Of a stretch of 64,000 nucleotides of DNA, positions 1-8,162 are shown piece by piece. Each line of letters begins with the position of its first letter. The stretch's first letter is position 1. The notes under the pieces were generated by a model. The model made no database searches. It saw only the letters and a program-made list of their open reading frames with translations, and was not told where the DNA came from. The stretch lies in NCBI GenBank assembly GCA_021300355.1, contig JAJTEF010000006.1, positions 1-64,000 of the forward strand, written 5' to 3'. The position numbers were made by a program, and so were the translations under genes. The DNA comes from Sphingomonadaceae bacterium (lineage in GTDB: Bacteria > Pseudomonadota > Alphaproteobacteria > Sphingomonadales > Sphingomonadaceae).

Positions 1-723
1 GGTGCAGGGGCGGTTCCCGTCATCAATGAAAATGACAGCGTCGCCACCGAAGAAATCCGCTTTGGCGACAATGATCGGCTCGCCGCACGCGTGGCGCAGG
101 CGGCTGGCGCCAGTGGGGTGATTTTGCTGTCGGATGTCGATGGCCTGTTCGACCGCGCGCCGCATTTGCCGGGTGCGACGTTGTTGCCGACAATCGCAAA
201 AATTGACGGCCGCGTGCGCGTGATGGTGGCGGAGGGTTCATCCTCTGGCATGGGGTCGGGCGGTATGGCGTCCAAGCTGGATGCCGCCGACATTGCGGCA
301 CGCGCTGGCATTGGACTGGTCATCGCCTCCGGACTTCGCGATCACCCGCTCGCCGCGCTTGAAACAGGCGGGCCTTCGACCTTTTTTGCACCGCGCGACG
401 GGGGTTCTGCGCGCAAGAGCTGGTTGGGCGGGCGCCTGACCGTCAAGGGCCGCATCCGCGTCGATGCTGGCGCCATCAAAGCGCTCAGCTCGGGCAGCAG
501 CTTGTTGCCTGCAGGTGCCCTGTCGGTGGAGGGTGAGTTTAAACGCGGCGACGTCATCGACATCAGTGATGATGACGGCGTTGCGGTCGCGCGCGGCCTG
601 TCCGAATATGATGCCGTCGATGCCGCCCGCATTTGCGGCCATCGTTCGAGCGAATTGGCGGATATCTTGGGCACCGTGCCCCGCTCGGTCCTTGTGCACC
701 GCGACCAGTTGGTCCTTTTGTGA
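1..723 (+). CDS. proB: Glutamate 5-kinase, C-terminal part (5' truncated by window edge)
   Basis: ATP-dependent phosphorylation of glutamate, the first step of proline synthesis. The frame is open from base 1, so the start lies outside the window. The visible part begins in the amino-acid-kinase domain (PVINENDSV, FGDNDRLAA, LLSDVDGLF, and a GMGSGGMASK substrate/nucleotide loop). It ends in a PUA-type domain (roughly visible residues 140-240: WLGGRLTVKGRI, GAIKALSSG, LPAGALSVEGEF). About 240 residues are visible of a family length near 370. The TGA stop overlaps the GTG start of the next gene, so the two are probably cotranscribed. Assignment is secure. Confidence 0.95.
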   Translation, partial: GAGAVPVINENDSVATEEIRFGDNDRLAARVAQAAGASGVILLSDVDGLFDRAPHLPGATLLPTIAKIDGRVRVMVAEGSSSGMGSGGMASKLDAADIAARAGIGLVIASGLRDHPLAALETGGPSTFFAPRDGGSARKSWLGGRLTVKGRIRVDAGAIKALSSGSSLLPAGALSVEGEFKRGDVIDISDDDGVAVARGLSEYDAVDAARICGHRSSELADILGTVPRSVLVHRDQLVLL

Positions 724-1628
724 AAACAGTCGCGCTAACCGGAGCGACGGGTTTTGTCGGACGGATCACGCTGGATCGGTTGATTGCCGCTGGTTGGCAT
801 GTGCGCGCACTGACGCGGCGGGACCAGCATAAAAAAGCGGGCGTTAGTTGGGTTCATGGCAGCTTAAATGATACCGCAAGCCTCAACGAATTGTGCAAAG
901 GCGCCGATGCTGTCTTGCATGTCGCAGGCGTGGTCAACGCGCCTGACGCGGCGGGTTTTGAAAGCGGGAATGTGATCGGCACAGCCCATATCCTCGCCGC
1001 TGCCCAATCGGCTGGCATCACACGTTTTGTCTGCGTCTCCTCGCTTGCTGCGCGCCATCCGGAGCTTTCGATGTACGGCGCGAGCAAGGCCACGGCAGAA
1101 GCGCTCGTGCGCACATCATCGCTCGACTGGACCGTCATCCGTCCGCCCGGTGTGTACGGCCCCGGCGACACCGAAATGTTCGATATGTTCCGCATCGCCG
1201 CCAAGGGATGGGCCTTGCTGCCGCCGCGCGGAAGGGTCTCCGTCATTCATGTCGACGATCTTGCCCGCTTGCTGGTGACTTTGCTGTCGGCGGATGATGT
1301 GTCGAAATGCGTGTTTGAGGCAGATGACGGAACGGCAGGCGGGTGGAGCCACGCCGGTTTTGCCAAGGCCATCGGCGCTGCGGTCGGGCGCGATGTCATA
1401 ACGGTGCACGCGCCTGCGTTTCTGCTGAAATTTGCAGGATGGGCCGACCGTGGGTTTCGCGGTGCAAAGGCGAAACTGACGCCCGACCGCGCCAATTATC
1501 TCGCGCACCCCGACTGGACAATCAATCGCGATGCTGCGCCCGCGCCCCAGCTTTGGACGCCGGAAATCGCAACGCCTAAGGGATTGAAAGACACCGCAAG
1601 CTGGTATCGCGCACAAGGGTGGATGTAG
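720..1628 (+). CDS. NAD-dependent epimerase/dehydratase, candidate 3-ketoceramide reductase (CerR-like)
   Basis: A 302-residue extended-SDR protein. The GTG start at 720 overlaps the proB stop as GTGA and puts the Rossmann motif LTGATGFVGR at residues 6-15. The catalytic signature is the VSS stretch followed by YGASK (YxxxK). In Caulobacter, an epimerase-annotated SDR called CerR, encoded beside spt and an ACP gene, reduces 3-ketoceramide. Here the protein is followed directly by an ACP gene and serine palmitoyltransferase on the same strand, so the same role is likely. The SDR fold is seen in the sequence; the ceramide substrate is inferred from neighbours. Another sugar or steroid-like substrate cannot be excluded. 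Confidence 0.75.
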   Translation: MKTVALTGATGFVGRITLDRLIAAGWHVRALTRRDQHKKAGVSWVHGSLNDTASLNELCKGADAVLHVAGVVNAPDAAGFESGNVIGTAHILAAAQSAGITRFVCVSSLAARHPELSMYGASKATAEALVRTSSLDWTVIRPPGVYGPGDTEMFDMFRIAAKGWALLPPRGRVSVIHVDDLARLLVTLLSADDVSKCVFEADDGTAGGWSHAGFAKAIGAAVGRDVITVHAPAFLLKFAGWADRGFRGAKAKLTPDRANYLAHPDWTINRDAAPAPQLWTPEIATPKGLKDTASWYRAQGWM

Positions 1629-1718
1629 GTGCATGGCTTTGCCCTCATACTGCCTTATTCCCTTGCCATAGCGCGCCGATATGGCGCATTGCCCGTCACA
1701 TAATTTGAGGATTTACGT

Positions 1719-1964
1719 ATGACCGACCGCAGTGAAATGTTTGATCGCCTGAAGGGCCTGATTGAGCCTTTTAACAAAAAAGGTGTTGAGGTTGGCGAGA
1801 CCACCACTTTTGCAGGTGATTTGGAATGGGACAGCCTGACCGTCATGGATTTTGTCGCTGAAGTCGAAGACAGCTTTGACATCATCATCAGCATGAATTT
1901 ACAGGCAGAAATCGAAAATGTCGGCCAATTGGTTGACGCTGTGACCAAGCTGACCGCAGCCTGA
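1719..1964 (+). CDS. Acyl carrier protein dedicated to sphingolipid synthesis (putative)
   Basis: An 81-residue acidic protein of ACP length. The phosphopantetheine attachment motif is EWDSLT with the serine at about residue 39, followed by the usual acidic helix (DFVAEVEDSFDI). A GAGG ribosome site lies 8 bases before the ATG. It sits 35 bases upstream of the serine palmitoyltransferase gene, matching the ACP that supplies acyl thioester to Spt in Caulobacter-type ceramide clusters. It is not the general fatty-acid ACP by context, because no fab genes are nearby. Function as an ACP is firm; exclusive service to Spt is inferred. Confidence 0.85.
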   Translation: MTDRSEMFDRLKGLIEPFNKKGVEVGETTTFAGDLEWDSLTVMDFVAEVEDSFDIIISMNLQAEIENVGQLVDAVTKLTAA

Positions 1965-1999
1965 TTCAAACGGACGCCTGATTTTAACGGAAGACGTGC

Positions 2000-3199
2000 A
2001 TGACTGACTTATTCTCCAAATTTGATGCCCTGATTGCGCAACGTGAAGGCTTGTTGGCCACGGGCGTAAAAGACCCGTTCAGCCTTGTGATGGAAGAGGT
2101 GAAATCGCCCACCGTTGCTGTGGTGAACGGCAAGGAAACCATCTTGCTTGGCACCTATAATTATATGGGCATGACCTTTGACGATGATGTCATCGCCGCG
2201 GGCAAGCAGGCTTTGGACGAATTTGGCGCAGGCACGACCGGCAGCCGCGTTTTGAACGGCACATTTCAGGGCCACAAGGAATGCGAAGACGCGTTGAAGG
2301 AATTTTACGGAATGGACCATGCGATGGTCTTTTCCACGGGCTATCAGGCGAACCTTGGCATCATCAGCACGATTGCGGGCAAGGGCGATTATATCATTCT
2401 GGATATCGACAGCCATGCGTCGATCTATGACGGTTGCAAAATGGGCGATGCCGAAATTGTCGCCTTCCGCCATAATGACGTCGAGGCCCTCGAAAAGCGG
2501 CTGAAGCGCCTACCCGCCGATGCGGGTAAGCTTGTCGTGCTTGAAGGTGTCTATTCGATGCTGGGCGATGTTGCGCCGCTGAAGGAAATGATCCGCGTTT
2601 CGAAAGAAGCAGGCGCGATGATCCTTGTCGACGAAGCACATTCGATGGGCTTTATCGGCGAAAATGGCCGCGGCGTGGCCGAAGAGCAGGGCGTGCTCGA
2701 CGATGTTGACTTCGTCATCGGCACATTCTCCAAATCGGTCGGAACCGTCGGCGGTTTCTGCGTGTCCAACCATCCGAAGTTTGAAATCATGCGGCTTGTC
2801 TGCCGTCCCTATGTGTTCACGGCGTCATTGCCACCAGCGGTCGTCGCATGTTCGGCGGCGAGCATTCGCAAGTTGATGCACAATGGCAACAAGCGCGCGC
2901 ATTTGTGGGAAAACTCCAGAAATCTGCACCAGGGCCTGCGCGATCTTGGTTTCAAACTCGGCACGCCTGATGCGCAAAGCGCCATCATCGCGGTGATTAT
3001 GCCCGATTTGGAAAAGGGCGCGATGATGTGGGCTGCGCTTCTTGAGAATGGCCTATATGTAAACCTCGCCCGTCCGCCCGCAACGCCCGCTGGCATGACA
3101 TTGCTGCGCTGTTCTTTATGTGCCGAACATAGCAGCGAACAGGTTGCCGACATTCTCAGCCGCTTCGAACGCGCGGGCAAGGCAGTCGGGATCATTTGA
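2000..3199 (+). CDS. spt: Serine palmitoyltransferase
   Basis: A 399-residue PLP-dependent alpha-oxoamine synthase that condenses L-serine with a long-chain acyl thioester to 3-ketosphinganine, the committed step of sphingolipid synthesis. The PLP-site lysine is in GTFSKSVGT at about residue 245, the cofactor-stacking histidine in DIDSHAS near 139, and the aspartate in LVDEAHSMG near 211. GTYNYMG and GTTGSRVLNGT near the N-terminus are typical. The length fits the soluble homodimeric bacterial Spt (about 400-420). A GGAAG ribosome site precedes the ATG. It is last in the 720-3199 group and converges with the Tam41-like gene. Related KBL or ALAS enzymes are excluded mainly by the ACP/CerR context. 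Confidence 0.93.
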   Translation: MTDLFSKFDALIAQREGLLATGVKDPFSLVMEEVKSPTVAVVNGKETILLGTYNYMGMTFDDDVIAAGKQALDEFGAGTTGSRVLNGTFQGHKECEDALKEFYGMDHAMVFSTGYQANLGIISTIAGKGDYIILDIDSHASIYDGCKMGDAEIVAFRHNDVEALEKRLKRLPADAGKLVVLEGVYSMLGDVAPLKEMIRVSKEAGAMILVDEAHSMGFIGENGRGVAEEQGVLDDVDFVIGTFSKSVGTVGGFCVSNHPKFEIMRLVCRPYVFTASLPPAVVACSAASIRKLMHNGNKRAHLWENSRNLHQGLRDLGFKLGTPDAQSAIIAVIMPDLEKGAMMWAALLENGLYVNLARPPATPAGMTLLRCSLCAEHSSEQVADILSRFERAGKAVGII

Positions 3200-3235
3200 C
3201 CGCGGCGCGCTTTTCGTTCCGCGCAAAAATAGGCT

Positions 3236-4159
3236 TTAACGCACGGCGCCTTTTGCCAAAAGCCTGGGCACCAGAAACAACGCCGCGATTAACGGCCATT
3301 TGCGCTGCCAAGGGCGCACGATGATTTGCGTGCCGGCGTGGCGGTTAATCTTCCACGCCAGATAATCAATGCCGCCCGCATATGTGAACGCCGCCTTTGC
3401 CAGCCGTGCAACGGTCAGCAACTTTCCACGTCGACGTAACGCCGGCCAACGGCGTTTTTCTTGAACGATGTGGCCATCGGGGTCGGGCAAGATACCTATT
3501 TTGTCACCGCGCACTTCATGTGCGATCGTTATGTGCTGCAATGCCGCTTGGCCAAAGCGGACGTAGCGATCGGTGTCGAATGAAATCACCGAAGATGGCC
3601 GGTCCTTGCGTTCCGCGCGCAGCTCCGCGCCATATGTCATCTGGAAACCCGACTGCCAAAGGTCGAGCACATCAGCTTCGCGCTCCGCAAATGCCAGCGC
3701 CGCATTCAGCAAAGTCGGGGCGGCACCGGATATCGCGAGAACCGCAGACTGCCGTGCGTCTTCATCCGCGCACCAGACAAGCCGCGATGGCTGGGCAAAG
3801 CGCGCCCAGACCGACACCGCAGACGCCGCCGGGCGGTTGAGGTGGTGAAAGTCCGCCTCGCTTAAAATCGCGACCTTTGCGACCAGATTGCCATGTTGAA
3901 ACGGGAATACATTGGGGGGCAGGCGGCGGTTCCATGTGGCGAGCCAACCGCGTCCATAAGCCGATTGGTAATCGGACACGATGAGGTAGAAATCGAGCAT
4001 CTCGCCCTCTAGCTGTTCCGACCGCAGGCACGATCCGTAGAACAGAACGGCGCGGGCTGCCGTGCCATATTGCGCTGCGATATGCGCAGCGAAGTCGCTT
4101 GCGCCCTGTTGCGCGGGTACGGCCAATTCCTCGGCCACAAGCTGGGTCAGCGAGAGCAT
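3236..4159 (-). CDS. Tam41/Mmp37-like nucleotidyltransferase, possible CDP-lipid synthase of sphingolipid pathway
   Basis: A 307-residue protein I do not recognise by name. Near residues 40-63 it has FYGSCLRS followed by MLDFYLIVSD, then W.....N...PPNVFPF. This recalls the Tam41 phosphatidate cytidylyltransferase pattern (YGSG.., MLDF..V.D, W..N.., P..Y). A later AELRAERKDRP stretch also fits the Tam41 GD.RM.AEDK-like segment. The second metal-binding acid of the general nucleotidyltransferase motif (DxD) is replaced by tyrosine in DFY. It is third in a minus-strand unit after the DUF2141 gene and a lipid kinase (33-base gap) and ends 36 bases from spt. The C-terminus is hydrophobic and basic (ALFLVPRLLAKG), perhaps membrane-associated. 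CTP:ceramide-phosphate or phosphatidate chemistry is a hypothesis. Confidence 0.5.
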   Translation of the reverse strand: MLSLTQLVAEELAVPAQQGASDFAAHIAAQYGTAARAVLFYGSCLRSEQLEGEMLDFYLIVSDYQSAYGRGWLATWNRRLPPNVFPFQHGNLVAKVAILSEADFHHLNRPAASAVSVWARFAQPSRLVWCADEDARQSAVLAISGAAPTLLNAALAFAEREADVLDLWQSGFQMTYGAELRAERKDRPSSVISFDTDRYVRFGQAALQHITIAHEVRGDKIGILPDPDGHIVQEKRRWPALRRRGKLLTVARLAKAAFTYAGGIDYLAWKINRHAGTQIIVRPWQRKWPLIAALFLVPRLLAKGAVR

Positions 4160-4191
4160 GTGTGCGCCTTAGCCGTTTCCGTTGCCGCTTG

Positions 4192-5163
4192 TTAAGCAGC
4201 GAGTTTCAGAAAAGGCACAGGCGGCGTTGACCGAAGCACGATCGGGCTACCGCGATACGCCTCGAACACTTCGCCATCCAAGACGACGCTGCTGCGTTCG
4301 CTATCGATGCGGATGACATCGCCTTGCTGGAAATGGACGCCGCTTGTGGGCGTGTGCCCCAATTTGCCGCGCAATGATGCCGCGATCATTTTCAGCATCG
4401 CCCATGGCGTTTGGTCAACGGCCATAAACTTCATCAAACCGCGTTGTTTGGTTTTGCCGGCCTGTCCGCCAAGCAACAGCTTTTCCAGCGTGGTGACGAT
4501 CAGAACCGAAAATGTGCCCTGCAATTCGCCATTGCGGATAAACGATATGCTGACGGGCTTTGATCGTTCCGGCAGGAAACTTGCTTTCACCCGGACAAAG
4601 GCCGAAAACATGAAGGCAATGAACGTCAGGAAATGGCTTAAGCCATTGGGCAATCCCAATGGATAGATTTTGTGGCGGCAATATAGGATCGTTTCGGCAA
4701 GACCGGCACCGCCCAAGAACATGCCAAGAACCGGACGCGCGCCTTCGCTGCCGTCGCTTAACGCAATCAGTTCGCGGACAACGATATGTTCGGAAAGATC
4801 GCCCTTTGCCACGTCAATGATACGCGCCAGCGCCTCCAACGGGTCACCTTCAGCACCCAAATCAAGCGCAATCAGGTTGGTCTTGCCATTGGGCAGCACG
4901 GCGACGGGCGGCGGCGACCCTTCAAAATGGCCACCATGGTACAGTTCGGTCAAAGCGGACTGCACGGTGCCATCGCCGCCATTGATGACGAGCACCTTTG
5001 GCTTCACGCGGGCAATCATTTCCAGCGCTTTGGCGATTTGGCCAATTTCCTCGACTTCGTAATGGAATATATCAGGATTTTTCGCGCAATAGTTTCGAAC
5101 AGCCGGCAACAACGACCTGTTGCCGGTGGAATTGGGGTTCGAAAGAAGCGCGACTAAAGCCAA
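4192..5163 (-). CDS. Diacylglycerol/ceramide-kinase family lipid kinase (CerK-like candidate)
   Basis: A 323-residue member of the DAGK catalytic superfamily (LCB5/YegS type). The N-terminal strand carries SNPNSTGNRS (residues 8-17) and the nucleotide loop INGGDGTVQSA has GGDGT at 62-66. LPNGKTN follows near 109-115. The C-terminal beta domain ends with VRIDSERSSVVLDGE-type strands, the usual lipid-recognition half. Caulobacter has a kinase of this family beside spt that phosphorylates ceramide (CerK/CpgB). The gap to the upstream DUF2141 gene is 10 bases and to the downstream Tam41-like gene 32 bases, so the three form an operon. Kinase fold is firm; ceramide rather than diacylglycerol or sphingoid base is inferred. 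Confidence 0.78.
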   Translation of the reverse strand: MALVALLSNPNSTGNRSLLPAVRNYCAKNPDIFHYEVEEIGQIAKALEMIARVKPKVLVINGGDGTVQSALTELYHGGHFEGSPPPVAVLPNGKTNLIALDLGAEGDPLEALARIIDVAKGDLSEHIVVRELIALSDGSEGARPVLGMFLGGAGLAETILYCRHKIYPLGLPNGLSHFLTFIAFMFSAFVRVKASFLPERSKPVSISFIRNGELQGTFSVLIVTTLEKLLLGGQAGKTKQRGLMKFMAVDQTPWAMLKMIAASLRGKLGHTPTSGVHFQQGDVIRIDSERSSVVLDGEVFEAYRGSPIVLRSTPPVPFLKLAA

Positions 5164-5173
5164 ATCATTACCT

Positions 5174-5650
5174 TCACATATATTTCAGGTTGATGGTGAT
5201 CCGCGTAACGCCTGGGCCCGCGTCAAATGCGACTTTGTTGACCGACGGCTTGCCCAAATTCAATATGCTCACGCCGGGGTTGTTGGAAAAACCGCCGCCA
5301 TCCTGCGTGAAGTCTGTTTTGCCATTTCCGTTCAGGTCATGGCGCACAGCAATGCCATATTTCCCTTCGGAAGGGACGGGCAGGCAAAAGCTCATATTTC
5401 CTGCGCTCGCGCGGCTTTCGATGCGGTGCAGCCAGCGGCCTTTGGCCAGCCAAGTGCCGGGCGTTGCGGCATAAGATTGCACGCGAACATTGCCTCGCGC
5501 TTCCTTCACGCCTTGCACGTTCACCAGCACAGCGGGGCCTTTGCCCGCGGCGCAGCGCGACAAATCATTGCTTATTTCCTGGCCTGCAGCAGCGGTGCCC
5601 GATACGAGCGCCAATGCTGCGGCAGATATAAGAACCAAATATGTATGCAT
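5174..5650 (-). CDS. DUF2141 family exported protein
   Basis: A 158-residue protein with a signal peptide (LVLISAAALALVSGTAAAGQ, cleavage near residue 22). The mature domain has the DUF2141 pattern: VLVNVQGVKEARGNVRVQSY, then FCLPVPSEGKYGIAVRHDLNGNGK and GGGFSNNPGV. DLNGNGKTDF resembles a calcium-binding loop. It is probably periplasmic or outer-membrane associated. It starts the minus-strand unit ahead of the lipid kinase and Tam41-like gene, and is divergent from lptF across a 127-base gap. No biochemical role is known to me for this family. Association with sphingolipid export or modification rests on position alone. Confidence 0.8.
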   Translation of the reverse strand: MHTYLVLISAAALALVSGTAAAGQEISNDLSRCAAGKGPAVLVNVQGVKEARGNVRVQSYAATPGTWLAKGRWLHRIESRASAGNMSFCLPVPSEGKYGIAVRHDLNGNGKTDFTQDGGGFSNNPGVSILNLGKPSVNKVAFDAGPGVTRITINLKYM

Positions 5651-5777
5651 CTCAAAACTCCTGGAACAGCAAATCCGGTATCACTTCACAACGATACCAT
5701 CGATATATTGCCCCTGAACCTGTAAGCGTCTATCGGGTCAGTTTGCGGCCAAATTAGGGTGACAGGGCGACCATAAG

Positions 5778-7016
5778 TTGAAATTTCTTACTGCCACCGA
5801 CCGATATATCTTCCGGCTTGTGATGTTGCCGTTGCTGGCGACGCTCGCAATCGCGGCATCATTGCTGCTGCTGGACAAGATGTTGACCCTGTTTGACTTC
5901 GTCGCTGCAGAGGGCGGCCCGGTCAGCGTGGTCTGGCGCATGCTCGCCAATCTGATACCCGAATATCTGTCGCTCGGCATCCCTATCGGGCTGTTGCTGG
6001 GGATATTGCTGGCGTTCCGCAAACTCGCGACATCGTCCGAACTCGACATTTTCCGGGCGGTGGGGATGAGCTATTTTCGGCTGCTGCGCGTGCCGTTCCT
6101 GCTGGCAATCGCGCTTGCCGCCGTCAACTTTGCCATTGTCGGATTCGTGCAGCCCAGCGCGCGCTATCTCTATGAAGAACTCCGCTTCGAACTGCGATCA
6201 GGGGCGTTTGGCGCGAAGGTCCGGGTCGGCGAATTCAACAATGTTGGCAAGAATTTGACCATGCGCATCGATGAAAGCCGGAACAACGGTAATGCACTGT
6301 CGGGCATGTTTGTGTACGCGCAGGGCAATAAAGGACAGTCGATTGCCGTTACGGCTGAAAAGGGTCAGTTTTTGCGCACCGATGATCCGGACACGATATT
6401 GCTGCGATTGGAAAAGGGCACGCTGGTGCACGACGCGCCCAATTATAAATCACCCCGCGTACTTAGCTTTACCAGCCATGATGTCCCCATCCCGCTGCCG
6501 CAGATTGAAAGTTTTCGGTCGCGTGGCGGCAAAGACCGCGAATATCTGATTACAGAATTGGTGCAGATCGGAAATGATATGCAAAGGCCCGCGCCGGAAC
6601 GCGACAGTGCGTGGGCTAATTTCCATTTCCGCCTGGTTGAGGTGGCGATGATGCTTCTGCTGCCATTGCTTGCATTGGCGCTGGCGATACCGCCGAAACG
6701 GTCGACATCCGCGCTTGGCGTCTTTTTATCGATCGTGATGGTCGTGACCTATCATAAGATAAATGAATATGCCGAAAGCGTTGGCGCCATGGGCATTGTT
6801 GATCCGTTTATTGCATTGTGGGCGCCGTTTGTGCTGTTCGCCGCGCTCATCATCTGGATGTATCATGTGATCGCGCATGTGCCCGGTGGTCAGCCCATCG
6901 GCGCATTGGAAGTCTTCGCGACAAAGGCCGGTACGTGGTTCAAGAAACTGTTCCGCTGGGGCCGAAAATCGCGGCTGGCCACCATTGGCATGCCTGTGCC
7001 GCAAGAGGGGTCATAA
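5778..7016 (+). CDS. lptF: LPS export ABC transporter permease LptF
   Basis: A 412-residue YjgP/YjgQ-family permease. With LptG and LptB it extracts LPS from the inner membrane and pushes it along the Lpt bridge. Transmembrane helices occupy roughly residues 13-35, 55-75 and 100-125, followed by a periplasmic beta-jellyroll domain (about 130-270) and three C-terminal helices. The start is a TTG (MKFLTATDRYIFRL); no ATG in frame gives a better fit. lptG follows after 3 bases. Being between ceramide genes is notable, since anionic sphingolipids can partly substitute for LPS in Caulobacter. The family call is firm; the F versus G assignment follows gene order. Confidence 0.92.
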   Translation: MKFLTATDRYIFRLVMLPLLATLAIAASLLLLDKMLTLFDFVAAEGGPVSVVWRMLANLIPEYLSLGIPIGLLLGILLAFRKLATSSELDIFRAVGMSYFRLLRVPFLLAIALAAVNFAIVGFVQPSARYLYEELRFELRSGAFGAKVRVGEFNNVGKNLTMRIDESRNNGNALSGMFVYAQGNKGQSIAVTAEKGQFLRTDDPDTILLRLEKGTLVHDAPNYKSPRVLSFTSHDVPIPLPQIESFRSRGGKDREYLITELVQIGNDMQRPAPERDSAWANFHFRLVEVAMMLLLPLLALALAIPPKRSTSALGVFLSIVMVVTYHKINEYAESVGAMGIVDPFIALWAPFVLFAALIIWMYHVIAHVPGGQPIGALEVFATKAGTWFKKLFRWGRKSRLATIGMPVPQEGS

Positions 7017-7019
7017 CCC

Positions 7020-8108
7020 ATGCATTTCTTCCCATCGCGCAACATTACAATGTATATGGCCCGGCTGTTTGTCGTGCGCAGCTTTGCTGTCTTGATGATG
7101 CTTGTGCTGGTGTTGATGACGCTCGATCTGCTGGGTGAAAGTGGCAAGATATTGGCGGTCCCCGGAAATGATCAGGGCGATGTTCTGCGCTATGTGACGA
7201 TGCGCGCGCCGCAAATTATTGCCAGATTTCTGCCCTTCTCGGTGCTGTTGGGGACGTTAATCACTTTCGCGACCCTCAGCCAGAACAGTGAAGTGGTGGC
7301 GATGAAGGCTGCGGGATTGTCCGCGCACCAAATTCTTGCGCCCATGTTTGTCGCCAGCTTGGGCGTCGCGCTTATCTCGTTCGTGTTTAACGACGTTGTC
7401 GTCGCGCCGAATACACAAAAGCTTAAGATTTGGAAGGATGCCGAATATGGCGTCATCGCGCCCGATACGGACGCGCGCAACAATGTGTGGGTCCGCGAAG
7501 GCGGCGACCTTATCAATGCAGGCAGGGTGCTGGGATCGGGCGACAATATCGTCCTCGATAATGTCCGCGTCTATTTGCGCGCCAATGGCGGCTTGCGTCA
7601 GGTCATTACCGCGCCAAATGCCCGTTATGTGGACAACGCATGGCTGCTTGAAAATGCGGAGACATTTGACGTCGCGACCACCGAACAGAAGAAGGTCAGC
7701 AATCTTACCATCGGCAAAGGCATTACGCCCGATAGGTTCAACGTCGTTAAGGTTGACGGGGACAGCCTTGGCTTCTTGCCGTTGATGCGCGCCATTGACG
7801 ATCTGCGGGCCGCCGGTCGCCGCACCGATAATCTTGAAGGCATATTGTGGCACAAGCTTGCGGGGCCTTTATCCACCTTGTTAATGCCGTTGCTGGCTGC
7901 GGTCGCCGCCTTTGGCCTTGCCCGCTCGGGCGCTTTGTTCGTGCGCGCGGTGCTGGGCATGGCGCTTGGCTTCACCTATTTCGTCGCGGATAACTTTGCA
8001 TTGGCGATGGGCAATCTGGGTGCTTATCCGCCGTGGATTGCCGCATGGGGACCATTTCTGCTCTTTTTACTGATCGGCGAAACGGTGCTCATCCGCACCG
8101 AAGAATAA
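7020..8108 (+). CDS. lptG: LPS export ABC transporter permease LptG
   Basis: A 362-residue YjgP/YjgQ permease, the partner of LptF. The N-terminal helix pair starts YMARLFVVRSFAVLMMLV, a periplasmic domain spans about residues 125-260, and C-terminal helices include LAGPLSTLLMPLLAAVAAFGLA. KAAGLSAHQIL near residue 100 lies at the cytoplasmic coupling segment typical of this family. It starts 3 bases after the lptF stop, so the pair is one operon. The downstream GNAT-like gene starts 54 bases later and may be read through. No anomalies are seen. Confidence 0.92.
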   Translation: MHFFPSRNITMYMARLFVVRSFAVLMMLVLVLMTLDLLGESGKILAVPGNDQGDVLRYVTMRAPQIIARFLPFSVLLGTLITFATLSQNSEVVAMKAAGLSAHQILAPMFVASLGVALISFVFNDVVVAPNTQKLKIWKDAEYGVIAPDTDARNNVWVREGGDLINAGRVLGSGDNIVLDNVRVYLRANGGLRQVITAPNARYVDNAWLLENAETFDVATTEQKKVSNLTIGKGITPDRFNVVKVDGDSLGFLPLMRAIDDLRAAGRRTDNLEGILWHKLAGPLSTLLMPLLAAVAAFGLARSGALFVRAVLGMALGFTYFVADNFALAMGNLGAYPPWIAAWGPFLLFLLIGETVLIRTEE

Positions 8109-8162
8109 GCCTTCCGGATAAGGCGGCGTTGGGCACATAAAAATGCGTTTCGGGAATTCACT

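Noticed and set aside
3200-3235. Possible terminator between spt and the Tam41-like gene
   Set aside because: Only a 5-bp GCGCG/CGCGC stem with a weak A-run; GC-rich self-complementarity makes chance likely.
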